Shown here: positions 1 through 10,976 of the stretch, piece by piece
How the letters are laid out: every line of letters starts with the position of its first letter
How positions within the stretch are numbered: the stretch's first letter is position 1
NCBI RefSeq assembly: GCF_001610955.1
Contig: NZ_CP014335.1
Coordinates: forward strand, 3,295,001-3,359,000
Direction of reading: 5' to 3'
Length of the DNA stretch: 64,000 nt
DNA from: Geobacillus thermoleovorans
GTDB taxonomy: Bacteria > Bacillota > Bacilli > Bacillales > Anoxybacillaceae
Position numbers and translations under genes: made by a program
Notes under the pieces: generated by a model
Told to the model about the DNA's origin: nothing
What the model saw: the letters and a program-made list of their open reading frames with translations, nothing else
The model's database searches: none

Positions 1-227
1 ATTTTCGCCAGCTCTTCGCCTTCCGCGATCATGCCAGCGGCGTCGGTCGAAATGACTTCAGCGCTCACCGAACCAGAAACGATCGATGTAATTTCGCGCA
101 ACCGATCATGGAACGATACGTTCTCCTTCGCCACGAGGCTTGGGTTGGTCGTGACGCCGGCCAAAATGCCGAGTTCATGGGCGTGTTTGATTTCTTCCAA
201 GTTGGCAGTGTCGATAAAAAATTTCAT
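1..227 (-). CDS. tal: Transaldolase, fructose-6-phosphate aldolase-like subfamily (3' part beyond window)
   Basis: Only the first 75 codons are in the window. The protein opens [20 protein letters not shown] and continues with the TTNPSL motif, the hallmark of the small (about 215-aa) transaldolase / fructose-6-phosphate aldolase family that moves dihydroxyacetone units in the non-oxidative pentose phosphate pathway. The ATG follows a GGAGGG-type ribosome site. The catalytic lysine lies beyond the edge and cannot be checked. It follows fbaA in the same direction after about 75 bp, the order seen in B. subtilis (fbaA then ywjH/tal), so co-transcription is likely. Transaldolase versus F6P-aldolase activity cannot be decided from the visible part. 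Confidence 0.9.
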   Translation of the reverse strand, partial: MKFFIDTANLEEIKHAHELGILAGVTTNPSLVAKENVSFHDRLREITSIVSGSVSAEVISTDAAGMIAEGEELAK

Positions 228-302
228 GCTGAACCCTCCTTGTTATTCGTTGCACATGCAAAGGCAGCCGCGCGGCGGCCAAACGCCGCCCGCGAAGCCG
301 AT

Positions 303-1166
303 TCATCGCGCCGCTTTTCCGGACGAGCCAAACTCGCGCATTTTGCCGATGACCGTCGCTTTGATGGCGTCGCGGCCCGGGCCGATGATTTTGCGCGGAT
401 CATAGACGTTCGGGTCTTTCGCGAGCAGTTCGCGGACGACTTTGGTAAACGCCATTTGGTTTTCGGTATTGACGTTGATTTTCGATGTGCCAAGGGAGAT
501 CGCGCGTTGAATTTGTTCGGTCGGAATGCCGGTGCCGCCGTGGAGCACAAGCGGAACGCCGGTTAAATCGCGGATTTGCTCCATTTCGGCAAATCCGAGC
601 TTCGGCTCTCCTTTGTACGGGCCGTGCACAGAACCGAGCGCCGGGGCGAGACAGTCGACGCCTGTCCGTTTGACAAGCTCTTCGCACTCTTTCGGGTCGG
701 CGTAAATGATCCCTTCTCCGACGACGTCGTCTTCCTGCCCGCCGACGATGCCGAGCTCCGCTTCGACCGAAACGCCGCGCGCATGAGCATATTCAACGAC
801 TTGCGAGGTGATGCGGACGTTTTCTTCAAATGGATGGTGGGAGGCGTCAATCATAACCGAGGTGAACCCGGCGTCAATCGCCGCTTTGCATTTTTCAAAG
901 CTCGATCCATGGTCGAGATGGATGGCGACCGGAACGGTGATGTTCATGTCTTCCATTAACCCTTTGACCATATTGACGACCGTTTTGAATCCGCTCATAT
1001 AGCGGGCCGCCCCTTCGGAGACGCCGAGAATGACCGGCGATTTTTCCTCTTCGGCCGCCGCTAAAATGGCTTGTGTCCATTCCAAGTTGTTAATGTTAAA
1101 TTGACCGACCGCGTATTTGCCGCGCAGCGCCTCGTTGAGCATCTCTTTCATCGATACTAACGGCAT
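303..1166 (-). CDS. fbaA: Class II fructose-1,6-bisphosphate aldolase
   Basis: The 287-aa product matches the usual length of Bacillus FbaA and cleaves fructose-1,6-bisphosphate to glyceraldehyde-3-phosphate and DHAP in glycolysis/gluconeogenesis. Visible class II features are the HLDHGS motif near residues 83-88 (zinc ligand His and catalytic Asp), VLHGGTGIP (second zinc His and phosphate loop) and the SKINVNTE phosphate-binding segment. The start MPLVSMKEM was chosen because a strong TAAGGAGG site lies just upstream; an in-frame upstream extension has no such site and is Arg-rich. It lies between spo0F and tal on the same strand, the conserved Bacillus order. Confidence 0.97.
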   Translation of the reverse strand: MPLVSMKEMLNEALRGKYAVGQFNINNLEWTQAILAAAEEEKSPVILGVSEGAARYMSGFKTVVNMVKGLMEDMNITVPVAIHLDHGSSFEKCKAAIDAGFTSVMIDASHHPFEENVRITSQVVEYAHARGVSVEAELGIVGGQEDDVVGEGIIYADPKECEELVKRTGVDCLAPALGSVHGPYKGEPKLGFAEMEQIRDLTGVPLVLHGGTGIPTEQIQRAISLGTSKINVNTENQMAFTKVVRELLAKDPNVYDPRKIIGPGRDAIKATVIGKMREFGSSGKAAR

Positions 1167-1306
1167 GGTTCCATCCTCCTTAGCTGATCGTCGTCTTTGT
1201 CGCCCTGGCGGTGACTGGGTCCACAGGCGCAAAATCCATCTACGTTATAAGCATACCAACTTGCCGGCAAAACGGCAACATTTCCACCCTTTATTCTCCT
1301 AAAGAC

Positions 1307-1375
1307 GACAGCGTCATCAATGTCCATCGATGCGCTTTCTTTGCCAAAGGAAAGCCGCTCGTCGATGGCGCTGTC
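1307..1375 (-). other. Long imperfect hairpin at the end of spo0F
   Basis: Nested inverted repeats lie in the spo0F-fbaA gap: outer arms GACAGCG (1307-1313) and CGCTGTC (1369-1375), middle arms CCATCGA and TCGATGG, inner arms GCTTTC and GAAAGC. The 3' outer arm touches the spo0F stop codon. There is no clear U-run, so this may be an RNA stabiliser or processing structure rather than an intrinsic terminator. Confidence 0.4.
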
Positions 1376-1737
1376 TAGGCGGTAATGTATTTTTTGACGG
1401 CAACGCGCAAATCGTCAATATCAAACGGCTTGGCAAAATGCATCAGCGCCCCGAGCTCTTTCGTTTCTTGAATCATATCGAGCTCCCCGTAGGCGGTCAT
1501 GATGATCACCTTAATATCCGGATCAATCTCTTTCAACCGTTTTAAAATTTCAATGCCGTCCATGCCAGGAATTTTCATATCAAGAAGCACAAGATCGGGG
1601 TGATGTTTGCGGGCGATTTCGAGCGCCTGCATGCCGTTGGCGGCCTGATACGTTACATACCCCTCCCGCTGAAACACTTCGTTGAGCAAAATGCGAATGC
1701 CATACTGGTCGTCGACAATCAAAATTTTGTTTCCCAC
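1375..1737 (-). CDS. spo0F: Sporulation phosphorelay response regulator Spo0F
   Basis: This is a stand-alone 120-aa receiver domain with no output domain. It carries phosphoryl groups from sensor kinases to Spo0B in the sporulation phosphorelay. The acidic pair D9-D10, phospho-acceptor D53 (in LLDMKIPG), T81 (MTAYGE) and K103 (FAKPF) are all present. The start is GTG, preceded by GAGGTG. The gene sits between fbaA and the divergent ywjG, as in B. subtilis. A sigma-H-like promoter lies in the divergent intergenic region, fitting known control of spo0F; I did not see a clear Spo0A box (TGTCGAA). Confidence 0.97.
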   Translation of the reverse strand: MGNKILIVDDQYGIRILLNEVFQREGYVTYQAANGMQALEIARKHHPDLVLLDMKIPGMDGIEILKRLKEIDPDIKVIIMTAYGELDMIQETKELGALMHFAKPFDIDDLRVAVKKYITA

Positions 1738-1774
1738 AGTTATGCACCTCTATTCCCTGTTTTCTCCCTATTAA

Positions 1775-1804
1775 TGTTTCGCATTTGGCAAACCCTTTTC
1801 CTGC
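1775..1804 (-). promoter_or_regulatory. Candidate sigma-H promoter for spo0F
   Basis: Read on the minus strand, GCAGGAAAA fits the sigma-H -35 consensus RNAGGAWWW. Twelve bases further on, TGCGAAACA partly fits RNNGAATWW. It sits about 40 bp upstream of the spo0F GTG. spo0F is a known sigma-H target in B. subtilis; the -10 match here is imperfect. Confidence 0.45.
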
Positions 1805-1860
1805 TTGCTTTTCTTGTTGTTTGCCGATTTTGTATAATAGCGGCGAAGGGAGGCCGAACC

Positions 1861-2382
1861 GTGAAAATTTTAACGACGCAAACGATCGGATTGTTGCAAA
1901 AAATCGCCGCGGATGAAGAGCTGGCGCTCGAAGACGGGGCGCGTCTGCTCGCTCAGGCCGCCATCGGTGATGGACGCATTTGGCTGTATGGCATAGGTGA
2001 ACTCGATGCGGTCGTCACCGCCGCGCTTCTTGGCCCCGATCCGCTGCCGAAAGCCAAACGGCTTGAGCCGACAGCAACCGATGACTGGCAGGAAACGGAC
2101 CGAGCGCTTCTATTTGCCCGCTTTTCCGCCGATCCTGAGGCCATTCGCCTCGTCGAACAGCTGCAGGCGCACGGCGTTGATGCAGTGGCCGTCGCGGCGC
2201 TCGTCAAGGATGAACCCGGACTGGCCGATATGGCCACCGTCTTTATCGACAGCAAACTTTCCCGCCCGCTCGTGCCGACCGAAGACGGCCGCCGCATCGG
2301 CATGCCGACGATCATCACCGCTTCATTCATCTACTACGGACTGCGCGTTTTGCTCGATGAAATTTTGGCGGAATATGAATAA
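1861..2382 (+). CDS. ywjG: DUF2529 family protein YwjG
   Basis: A 173-aa protein of the DUF2529 family, found in Bacillaceae between spo0F and pyrG. Its alpha/beta pattern with short hydrophobic strands followed by Gly-rich turns (IWLYGIGE, ALLFARFS) resembles sugar-isomerase (SIS)-like folds, but no function is established and none is claimed. The GTG start follows GAAGGGAGG with good spacing; an in-frame upstream ATG would read through spo0F antisense and lacks a ribosome site. The gene is divergent from spo0F and convergent with pyrG, separated from pyrG by a bidirectional terminator. Confidence 0.85.
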   Translation: MKILTTQTIGLLQKIAADEELALEDGARLLAQAAIGDGRIWLYGIGELDAVVTAALLGPDPLPKAKRLEPTATDDWQETDRALLFARFSADPEAIRLVEQLQAHGVDAVAVAALVKDEPGLADMATVFIDSKLSRPLVPTEDGRRIGMPTIITASFIYYGLRVLLDEILAEYE

Positions 2383-2504
2383 CAGCCGCCATGAAAGCGA
2401 GCGCTCTCCGACCGGCCAAAGGCAAAGAGGTATAGAAACCGCCCAAAAAACAGCGCCTGATCAATGGGCATCGTGCTTGACAAGATGAAAAATATCCAAA
2501 AAAG

Positions 2505-2560
2505 AAAGGGGGCTGAACCCAAAAGGCCGTTCTACGGCTTTTTTGGGACAGCCCCTTTTT
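2505..2560. terminator. Bidirectional terminator between ywjG and pyrG (GGGGCTG...CAGCCCC type)
   Basis: A long stem pairs AAAGGGGGCTG...CCCAAAAGGCCGT with ACGGCTTTTTTGGG..CAGCCCCTTTTT, loop TCT. U-runs exist on both strands, as expected between convergent genes. The arms share the GGGCTGA/CCCAAAA core seen at three other intergenic sites in the window. Confidence 0.85.
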
Positions 2561-2562
2561 CG

Positions 2563-4194
<1,632 letters not shown>

Positions 4195-4219
4195 TCAGTG
4201 TTTGCGAAAGGCGCAAATA

Positions 4220-4252
4220 AAAAACGCTCCGCTTACCGTACGTAAGGGAGCG
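4220..4252 (-). terminator. pyrG leader attenuator hairpin
   Basis: In the pyrG leader RNA, CGCTCC-CTTAC pairs with GTAAG-C-GGAGCG (one bulge) and is followed by TTTTTT. The 5' arm carries the pyrimidine tract GCTCCCTTAC. In B. subtilis, CTP shortage makes RNA polymerase add extra G at the GGGC start; that poly-G pairs with this tract and disarms the terminator. The arrangement here has all the required parts. Confidence 0.85.
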
Positions 4253-4277
4253 ATCGATTTGTTCGTTTTCAAGAGCC

Positions 4278-4314
4278 CAACACACATTGTACCGGGTTCC
4301 CCTGGCAAAGTCAA
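4278..4314 (-). promoter_or_regulatory. pyrG promoter with GGGCTC transcription start
   Basis: TTGACT (4309-4314), a 17-bp spacer and TACAAT (4286-4291) form a strong sigma-A promoter immediately beyond the rpoE stop. Seven bases later the transcript would begin GGGCTC (first G at 4278), the start needed for reiterative G addition in CTP-sensitive pyrG control. Confidence 0.85.
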
Positions 4315-4318
4315 GCGG

Positions 4319-4876
4319 TTATTCGTCTTCCTCCGGCTCTTCGAGATCAAGCTCTTCATCAAGCGGCGCATCGTCCAGCTCAAACTCTTCATCGCCGAGA
4401 ATGTCATCGTCAAACGCGACGTCTTCGTCCAGATCGAATTCTTCATCTTCCAAGAGCTCGTCTTCATCAAGCTCGAGCTCTTCCCCATCATATTCATCCA
4501 AATCGTCGTAATCGAGATCTTCATCTTCAAGCAACTCATCGTATTCATCGTATTCATCGTCAAGCGCTTTTTTCTTCTTCTTCGGCTTGACGATCGTCAC
4601 CGTTTCGTCTTCTGTCTGGTCAAACGGATACCATGCGCGCAATCCCCAGACGTTTTCCCCAACGCAAATAAACCGGCCGTCGATGTTTAAATCGGTGTAA
4701 TATTGGGCCAGCCGCGCCTCCATCTCTTCTTCCGATATGCCGGCCAGCGCTGCTGCTTCACGAACGAGTTGATCAAACGGCAGCGCCTCCCGCTTGTCAA
4801 GCAAAATGAGGTTCGCCAGCTCGACGAACGACATCTCCTGCAATTCCTCCGGCGAGTATTGCTGCTGCAGGCTCAA
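4319..4876 (-). CDS. rpoE: RNA polymerase delta subunit RpoE
   Basis: A 185-aa protein with a folded N-terminal half (residues about 1-90, including AQYYTDLNIDGRFICVG and WGLRAWYP) and a highly acidic Asp/Glu C-terminal tail after a KKKKK stretch. This is the layout of the delta subunit that promotes RNA polymerase recycling and promoter selectivity in Firmicutes. I chose the TTG at 4876 (MSLQQQYSPEELQEM) because GAAGGGGAG sits 8 bases upstream. The in-frame GTG at 4885 abuts that site with no spacing. It is upstream of pyrG, as in B. subtilis. Confidence 0.94.
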   Translation of the reverse strand: MSLQQQYSPEELQEMSFVELANLILLDKREALPFDQLVREAAALAGISEEEMEARLAQYYTDLNIDGRFICVGENVWGLRAWYPFDQTEDETVTIVKPKKKKKALDDEYDEYDELLEDEDLDYDDLDEYDGEELELDEDELLEDEEFDLDEDVAFDDDILGDEEFELDDAPLDEELDLEEPEEDE

Positions 4877-4989
4877 GTTCAGCACTCCCCTTCTATATTA
4901 ATGAAACAAATGAATGCAAGTGGAATACATACCATTCATTATAAACAAATTGTCGGGGTTTATGCTACCCATTTGCCGAAAAAAGCAAA

Positions 4990-5021
4990 GGAGGGCAGCC
5001 CTGCGGCGAGGGCGGCCCTCC
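4990..5021. other. Hairpin in the rpoE-icmF gap
   Basis: GGAGGGC pairs with GCCCTCC and, inside it, GCCCT pairs with AGGGC. There is no T-run. It is the only strong structure in the 388-bp stretch 4877-5264 between the rpoE start and the icmF stop. Upstream of rpoE a TATAAT-like -10 is visible on the minus strand without a convincing -35. Nothing else was seen in the stretch. Confidence 0.5.
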
Positions 5022-5264
5022 TTCCGATTCCGACATATCCGTTGTCACAATCACCTTTGTTCACACCGCTCCACTTTTTCCTTACGAAGCCCATTCGTCT
5101 TGCTCTTTTGGCCCAATCCGCGTTCCGTTCGTTTCGCCTCCGGCGGGCCAGTACGCCAACAGCCGCTGCCCATCATTCTACCGATCTGCTAAAGTTCAAC
5201 GGGCCGTTGTCCATTGTGATCAAGGGCGCCCATCGAAAGCAGAAAACAACGAAACTCCCTCGAA

Positions 5265-8200
5265 TTACATATTCCGCCGGTATTGTCCGCCGACTTCGTA
5301 CAAGGCGCGGGTGATTTGTCCAAGGCTGGCGACTTTCACCGTTTCCATCAATTCTTCGAAAATGTTGCCGCCGCTTGTCGCCACTTGCTTCAGCCGTTCG
5401 AGCGCCGGGCCGGCTTTGTCTTTGTTCCGCTCTTGGAATTCGCGCAAGTTGCGGATTTGCGTCTCTTTTTCTTCATACGTCGCCCGGGCGAGCTGGATGT
5501 TGTTCAGTTCGTCCTCTGACGGCGGATTCGGGTTCAAGAACGTGTTGACGCCGATGATCGGCAGTTCGCCGGTATGTTTTTTCGTTTCATAGTAAAGTGA
5601 TTCGTCTTGAATTTTGCCGCGCTGGTATTGCATCTCCATCGCCCCGAGCACGCCGCCGCGGTCGTTGAGCCGTTCAAACTCTTGCAACACCGCTTCTTCA
5701 ACCAAATCGGTCAGCTCTTCAATGATGAACGACCCTTGGAGCGGGTTTTCGTTTTTGGTCAGGCCAAACTCTTTCGTGATAATGAGTTGGATCGCCATCG
5801 CCCGACGGACCGACTCTTCGGTCGGTGTCGTGATCGCTTCGTCATAGGCATTCGTATGCAGCGAGTTGCAGTTGTCATAAATCGCCAGAAGCGCCTGCAG
5901 CGTCGTGCGGATGTCGTTGAAATCGATCTCCTGCGCGTGCAATGAACGGCCGGACGTTTGGATATGGTATTTCAGTTTCTGGCTCCGTTCGTTGGCGCCG
6001 TATTTTTCGCGCATGACGATCGCCCAAATGCGGCGGGCGACGCGGCCGATGACCGAATACTCCGGATCGAGGCCGTTGCTGAAGAAAAACGACAAGTTCG
6101 GCGCAAAATCGTCAATGTGCATGCCGCGGCTCAAGTAATACTCGACATACGTAAAGCCGTTCGCAAGCGTAAACGCCAGCTGCGTGATCGGGTTCGCCCC
6201 CGCCTCGGCGATATGGTAGCCGGAGATCGACACCGAGTAGTAGTTGCGGACGCGGTGCTTGATGAAATACTCTTGAATGTCGCCCATCATTTTTAAGGCG
6301 AAATCGGTCGAGAAAATGCACGTGTTTTGCCCTTGGTCTTCCTTCAAAATATCGGCTTGAACCGTGCCGCGCACCGTTTGCAGCGTCCATTCCTTCACTT
6401 GTTCGTACTCTTCCGGCGTGAGCGGGCGGCCAAGCTCGGCTTCCTTTTTCTCGACTTGCTGGTCAATCGCCGTATTCATAAACATCGCCAGCAAAATCGG
6501 AGCCGGACCGTTGATCGTCATCGACACGGATGTGAGCGGGTCGCACAAGTCAAACCCTTTGTACAGCTTTTTCATATCATCAAGTGTACAGACGCTGACA
6601 CCGCTTTCCCCGACTTTGCCGAAAATGTCCGGCCGGTAGTCCGGGTCTTCGCCATAGAGCGTCACGGAGTCGAACGCGGTGCTGAGCCGCTTCGCCTTGT
6701 CTTCTTTGCACAAGTAATGGAAGCGGCGGTTCGTGCGCTCCGGCGTCCCTTCGCCGGCAAACTGCCGTTTCGGGTCTTCGCCTTGGCGCTTGAACGGGAA
6801 GACGCCGGCCGTATACGGGAACGAGCCAGGGACGTTTTCTTTATACACCCAGCGCAAAATCTCTCCGTAGTCTTTGAATTTCGGCAAGACGACTTTCGGA
6901 ATGTCCAAACCGGACAACGTTTTCGTCGTCAGTTCGGTGACAATTTCTTTGTCTCGCACTTTCGTAACAAATTGTTTTGCCGCATATTTCGCTTTCGTTT
7001 CTTCCCATGTCGCCAAAATGCGCTTCGATTCCGGCGTCAATTTCGCCTCATAATCCGCTTTGAGCGTCTCGAGCGCGCGGATCACGTCTTCCGCTTCGCC
7101 CCGTTCCTTCGCCGCTTCGATGGCCCCTTCGATTTGGAACAGGCGTCTTGCCACTTCGACTTGCTGCTCGGCGCGGCGGTGGTACGAGCGGACCGTTTCC
7201 GCGATTTCACGCAAATAGTAGCGGCGCTCGTTCGGGATGATGACATTATGCTTTTCGACATTGGCGACCGTTTTTAAGCTTGTTTTCCAATTCGTTCCTG
7301 CTTTTTTATTGATCGTATCCACAAGCGCGACAAAGAGCGTATTCGTGCCTGGGTCGTTAAACTGGCTGGCGATCGTGCCGTACACCGGCATTTCCGAAAC
7401 ATCGCGGTCAAACAGCTGGTGGCTGCGCTGATATTGTTTTTGCACTTGCCGTTTTGCGTCTTCTGACCCTTTGCGCTCGAATTTATTAATGACAATCAAA
7501 TCGGCATAATCGATCATGTCGATTTTCTCAAGCTGCGTCGGCGCGCCGAACTCGCTTGTCATGACGTACATCGACACGTCGCACACTTCGGTAATGGCGG
7601 CGTCGCCTTGGCCGATCCCGCTCGTTTCAATGATGACAAGATCAAATCCGGCCGCTTTGACAACCGAAATGGCGTCGCGAATCGCCGGCGACAGTTCCGT
7701 GCGGGAATGGCGCGTCGCCAAGCTTCTCATGTAAACGCGCGGCGAGTTGATCGAGTTCATCCGGATGCGGTCGCCCAACAGCGCCCCGCCCGTTTTTTGC
7801 TTCGTCGGGTCGACTGACAAGATCGCGATTTTGATATCAGGAATTTCGTTTAAAAAGCGGCGGACGAGCTCATCGGTGAGCGAGCTTTTCCCAGCTCCGC
7901 CTGTGCCGGTGATGCCGAGCACCGGCACGCGCTTCTCGAGCGCCTTCACTTGTTCAATGGCGGCTTCCGCCGCCGCGGCCGCCTCTCTGTTTTCCCCCTC
8001 GGCGCGATATTCGCACAGCGTGATGAGCCGGGCGATCGCCTGCACATCGCCGGACGGAAGCCGCTCCAGTTCATCGGTCACCGTCGTCACGGTCGGAAAA
8101 TCGCACTCTTCAAGCATGACGTTGATCATCCCTTGCAAGCCGAGGCGTCGGCCGTCTTCCGGCGAGAAAATGCGGGCGATGCCATATTCGTGCAGCTCTT

Positions 8201-8525
8201 TGATTTCCCGCGGGATGATGACGCCGCCCCCGCCGCCGTAAATGCGGATATGGGACGCCCCCCGCTCTTGGAGCAGGTCGTACATATATTTAAAAAATTC
8301 CATATGCCCGCCTTGATACGAGGAGACGGCAATGCCTTGCACATCTTCCTGAATGGCGGCATTGACGATTTCCTCCACCGATCGGTTATGGCCTAAATGG
8401 ATGACCTCGGCGCCGCTCGCCTGCAAAATGCGGCGCATAATGTTGATTGAGGCGTCATGGCCGTCAAACAAGCTCGATGCAGTCACAAAGCGGACGTGAT
8501 GCTTCGGACGGTAAATGTGCGCCAT
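5265..8525 (-). CDS. icmF: Fused isobutyryl-CoA mutase IcmF (B12 domain, G-protein chaperone, mutase)
   Basis: A 1086-aa adenosylcobalamin enzyme that interconverts isobutyryl-CoA and n-butyryl-CoA (some family members also accept pivalyl/isovaleryl-CoA). Domain order is diagnostic. Residues 1-140 are the cobalamin-binding domain, with FDGHDAS supplying His23 as cobalt ligand and a later GGGGG loop. Residues about 200-420 are the MeaI-type G-protein, with Walker [10 protein letters not shown] and NKFERKG as base recognition. From about 560 to the end is the mutase TIM barrel. The ATG follows GGGGGAGAAG. It is 17 bp downstream of a TetR gene and at the end of the acyl-CoA degradation cluster, consistent with branched-chain acyl-CoA catabolism. 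Confidence 0.97.
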   Translation of the reverse strand: MAHIYRPKHHVRFVTASSLFDGHDASINIMRRILQASGAEVIHLGHNRSVEEIVNAAIQEDVQGIAVSSYQGGHMEFFKYMYDLLQERGASHIRIYGGGGGVIIPREIKELHEYGIARIFSPEDGRRLGLQGMINVMLEECDFPTVTTVTDELERLPSGDVQAIARLITLCEYRAEGENREAAAAAEAAIEQVKALEKRVPVLGITGTGGAGKSSLTDELVRRFLNEIPDIKIAILSVDPTKQKTGGALLGDRIRMNSINSPRVYMRSLATRHSRTELSPAIRDAISVVKAAGFDLVIIETSGIGQGDAAITEVCDVSMYVMTSEFGAPTQLEKIDMIDYADLIVINKFERKGSEDAKRQVQKQYQRSHQLFDRDVSEMPVYGTIASQFNDPGTNTLFVALVDTINKKAGTNWKTSLKTVANVEKHNVIIPNERRYYLREIAETVRSYHRRAEQQVEVARRLFQIEGAIEAAKERGEAEDVIRALETLKADYEAKLTPESKRILATWEETKAKYAAKQFVTKVRDKEIVTELTTKTLSGLDIPKVVLPKFKDYGEILRWVYKENVPGSFPYTAGVFPFKRQGEDPKRQFAGEGTPERTNRRFHYLCKEDKAKRLSTAFDSVTLYGEDPDYRPDIFGKVGESGVSVCTLDDMKKLYKGFDLCDPLTSVSMTINGPAPILLAMFMNTAIDQQVEKKEAELGRPLTPEEYEQVKEWTLQTVRGTVQADILKEDQGQNTCIFSTDFALKMMGDIQEYFIKHRVRNYYSVSISGYHIAEAGANPITQLAFTLANGFTYVEYYLSRGMHIDDFAPNLSFFFSNGLDPEYSVIGRVARRIWAIVMREKYGANERSQKLKYHIQTSGRSLHAQEIDFNDIRTTLQALLAIYDNCNSLHTNAYDEAITTPTEESVRRAMAIQLIITKEFGLTKNENPLQGSFIIEELTDLVEEAVLQEFERLNDRGGVLGAMEMQYQRGKIQDESLYYETKKHTGELPIIGVNTFLNPNPPSEDELNNIQLARATYEEKETQIRNLREFQERNKDKAGPALERLKQVATSGGNIFEELMETVKVASLGQITRALYEVGGQYRRNM

Positions 8526-8542
8526 CGTTTCTTCTCCCCCTT

Positions 8543-9175
8543 TTAGACTCGCTGTTTCTCCATAATCCCCTTTAATAAAAACTCGGTTTGCAGTTCGATA
8601 TATTCATCGAGTGTATACATTTTCCGCAGCACCCAACGGCGGAACGCCCACATTTGCCCAAGAACGACGATGTTGTGGGCGAACAGGCGGATTTCGCTTT
8701 CAGAAAGCTGCAACGCCCCGCTCTCAACGCATGCGCGCAAAATATGTTCGAAAATCGCCGCCATATCGAGTTCTTTATTCAACACATACGGCAGCGATTC
8801 TTTGCTTAGCGCTTTCACTTCTTGATACATGACGAGCACTTCATCATCGAGTTCATCAACAACGCGGAAATAGTGGGCAATGGCGCGCCTTAACCCTTCG
8901 ATCGTGCCATGGTGGGCACCGAGGTCTTGTTCCGTCCGCTCCCGCACTTCGTCGTAAATGCGGTCGCACACGAGATAGAGGACGTCTTCTTTCTTGCGGA
9001 TGTACTCGTACAACGTGCCGATGCTGAAGCCGGACGCTTTGGCGATCTCCCTTGTCGTCGTTTGGTGGAAACCTTTTTGTTTAAACAAGGAAATCGCGCC
9101 TTTGATCATCTCATTGCGCCGTTTTTTCACGAGCTTTTCGTCTTTGACCGATGCAATCACTTCCCGTTTTTTCAT
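8543..9175 (-). CDS. TetR/AcrR family transcriptional regulator
   Basis: A 210-aa protein with an N-terminal helix-turn-helix at about residues 18-65 ([20 protein letters not shown] then [19 protein letters not shown]) and a helical ligand domain behind it. ATG chosen because GGGGGAGA lies 8 bp upstream; an upstream in-frame extension is low-complexity and has no ribosome site. It is transcribed with icmF (17-bp gap) and follows the acyl-CoA dehydrogenase genes, so an acyl-CoA ligand and control of this cluster are plausible inferences. The sequence differs from B. subtilis FadR as I remember it, so it may be a second, pathway-specific regulator. Confidence 0.88.
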   Translation of the reverse strand: MKKREVIASVKDEKLVKKRRNEMIKGAISLFKQKGFHQTTTREIAKASGFSIGTLYEYIRKKEDVLYLVCDRIYDEVRERTEQDLGAHHGTIEGLRRAIAHYFRVVDELDDEVLVMYQEVKALSKESLPYVLNKELDMAAIFEHILRACVESGALQLSESEIRLFAHNIVVLGQMWAFRRWVLRKMYTLDEYIELQTEFLLKGIMEKQRV

Positions 9176-9300
9176 GTTCGTTGTCTCTCCCCCATTCCCA
9201 TTTGACGGCGGGGCGCCGCCCCGCCCCATGCCTATCCGTGCGCCCTTCCCCAAAGCGCCAAGCCGCCGTTCAGATCCAAAACCATTGAAATGACGCACAA

Positions 9301-9516
9301 TGTTTCAATCGCGCGCCAACACGAATGAGTGGACGCGCAGTGTTTAATTGTGTGTCAACACGAATGAGTGGACACGCAATGTTTAATTGCGTGTCAACAC
9401 GAATGAGTGGACACGCAATGTTTAATTGCGTGTCAACACGAATGAGTGGACACGCAATGTTTAATTGCGTGTCAACACGAATGAGTGGACACGCAATGTT
9501 TAATTGCGTGTCAACA
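9301..9516. repeat. 39-bp tandem repeat array made of alternating hairpins
   Basis: One diverged unit (9301-9340) is followed by four near-identical 39-bp units (9341-9379, 9380-9418, 9419-9457, 9458-9496) and a partial unit to 9516. Each unit holds the arms ATTGCGTGTC and GACACGCAAT. Neighbouring arms can pair across a 5-nt GTTTA loop or across a 14-nt loop, 10 bp perfect either way. The array starts inside the final codons of the acyl-CoA dehydrogenase gene (stop at 9500-9502). No spacers are present, so it is not CRISPR. Confidence 0.95.
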
Positions 9517-10642
9517 TGCGCGAAATGACAAGGCGTTGGATTTCTTGCGTTCCTTCGTAAATTTGCGTAATCTTCGCGTCGCGCATAAACCGCTCGACCG
9601 GGTAGTCCTTCGTGTAGCCGTTGCCGCCGAAAATTTGCACCGCCTCGACCGTCACTTTCATCGCCGTGTCGCCGGCAAACAGTTTCGCCATGGCGGATGC
9701 TTTGCCGTACGGCAAGCCATTCGACTCCAACCATGCCGCTTGATAGGTCAAGAGCCGCGCCGCTTCAATGGCAGTCGCCATGTCAGCGAGCTTGAAAGCG
9801 ACCCCTTGCTGCTCGATGATCGGTTTGCCGAACTGGACGCGCTGTTTCGCATAGTCCACCGCCGCATCCAGCGCGCCCTGGGCAATGCCGACCGCTTGGG
9901 CGGCGATGCCGTTGCGGCCGCCATCGAGCGTCATCATGGCGATTTTAAACCCTTCTCCTTCTTGACCGAGCAAGTTTTCTTTCGGAATGCGGCAGTCTTC
10001 AAAAATGAGCTCCGTCGTCGGCGACGAACGAATGCCGAGTTTCTTTTCCTTTTTGCCGAACGAAAAGCCCGGCGTTCCTTTTTCCACGATAAAGGCGCTG
10101 ATCCCTTTATGCCGCTTTTCCGGATCGGTGACGGCAAATACGACGTAAATTTCCGCTTCGCCGCCGTTGGTGATCCATACTTTCGAGCCGTTTAAAATGT
10201 AGTGGTCCCCGTCTTTTACCGCACGCGTTTTCATCGAGGCGACATCCGACCCCGCCCCCGGCTCGGACAGAGCGTATGCCCCCAGTTTTTCCCCAGTCGC
10301 TAAGGCGCGCAAATACTTTTGCTTTTGTTCTTCGTTGCCGAACTTGTAAATCGGCCAGCTGGCGAGCGATATATGCGCGGAAAGCGTCACCCCGGTCGAG
10401 GCGCAGACGCGCGACAGCTCCTCAACGGCAATGACATAGGCCAAATAATCGCTGCCAATGCCGCCGTATTCTTCCGGCCACGGAATGCCTGTTAAACCGA
10501 GTTCAGCCATTTTGTTGAAAATGCCGCGGTCAAACCGCTCTTCTTCGTCGCGCTCAGCGGCAGTCGGCGCTACCTCATTTTCGGCAAATTCGCGCACCAT
10601 TTTTCGCAGCATTTCATGTTCTTCGCTCAATCGAAAGTTCAT
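9500..10642 (-). CDS. Acyl-CoA dehydrogenase (copy nearer icmF)
   Basis: A 380-aa flavoenzyme of the acyl-CoA dehydrogenase family that introduces the 2,3-double bond into acyl-CoA and passes electrons to ETF. Family signatures are present: [10 protein letters not shown] near the middle, the catalytic-base segment [17 protein letters not shown] at the C terminus, and [16 protein letters not shown]. Start ATG at 10642 ([20 protein letters not shown]) has GGGGGA 8 bp upstream; an ATG 8 bp earlier abuts the site. The last codons (MLTRN, stop) are formed by the 39-bp repeat array, so the C-terminus may have been reshaped by repeat insertion or expansion. Substrate chain length is not determinable. 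Confidence 0.93.
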   Translation of the reverse strand: MNFRLSEEHEMLRKMVREFAENEVAPTAAERDEEERFDRGIFNKMAELGLTGIPWPEEYGGIGSDYLAYVIAVEELSRVCASTGVTLSAHISLASWPIYKFGNEEQKQKYLRALATGEKLGAYALSEPGAGSDVASMKTRAVKDGDHYILNGSKVWITNGGEAEIYVVFAVTDPEKRHKGISAFIVEKGTPGFSFGKKEKKLGIRSSPTTELIFEDCRIPKENLLGQEGEGFKIAMMTLDGGRNGIAAQAVGIAQGALDAAVDYAKQRVQFGKPIIEQQGVAFKLADMATAIEAARLLTYQAAWLESNGLPYGKASAMAKLFAGDTAMKVTVEAVQIFGGNGYTKDYPVERFMRDAKITQIYEGTQEIQRLVISRMLTRN

Positions 10643-10706
10643 CGTTTCATTCCCCCGTTTTCCTATATATCCGAAATCCTCGTCCCCCGTGCCAGCGTGA
10701 TCACCG

Positions 10707-10802
10707 TTTTCCAAAAACAGACAATGAATCGTTGTGCCGCGACGTTGCCATCCAGTTCGCCGCCCATTCCGGGTTTTCCAAAGACAGACAACGAATCGTT
10801 GT
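10707..10802. repeat. Pair of 29-bp direct repeats each containing a near-palindrome
   Basis: TTTTCCAAA-R-ACAGACAA-Y-GAATCGTTGT occurs at 10707-10735 and 10774-10802, differing at two positions, 67 bp apart. The second copy holds the 15-bp palindrome ACAACGA-A-TCGTTGT, and its flanks TTTTCC and GGAAAA also pair. It lies in the 524-bp gap (10643-11166) between two acyl-CoA dehydrogenase genes. It could be operator-like or a decayed repeat element. Confidence 0.7.
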
Positions 10803-10976
10803 TGGGAAAAGAGAATAGGATCGCTCCGGCTGCACAACAAAACGCAGCAAATGACAGAGCCCCGTGTTTATGCCTCCATCCCTGAAAGCGGCGTTGTTCA
10901 GCCTTCCGAAGACCCGACGGTTTGCGGCTCATTCCACCATTTCATTCGGTTGCCAATCATGAGCTGACTGAACACA

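Noticed and set aside
4287..4511. Serine-rich 74-aa ORF on the plus strand.
   Set aside because: It is the complement of the Asp/Glu tail of rpoE.
4905..4945. Second FadR-type site upstream of rpoE.
   Set aside because: TGAATG and CATTCA words occur, but 16 bp apart instead of 4-6.
6327..7277. 316-aa plus-strand ORF inside icmF.
   Set aside because: Antisense shadow with no ribosome site and atypical composition.
9301..9516. CRISPR array.
   Set aside because: The repeats are directly adjacent with no unique spacers, and no cas genes are near.
9325..9528. A 67-aa ORF made of a 13-residue repeat on the plus strand through the tandem array.
   Set aside because: The repeat length (39 bp) is a multiple of three, so any frame gives a repeat peptide; there is no ribosome site.
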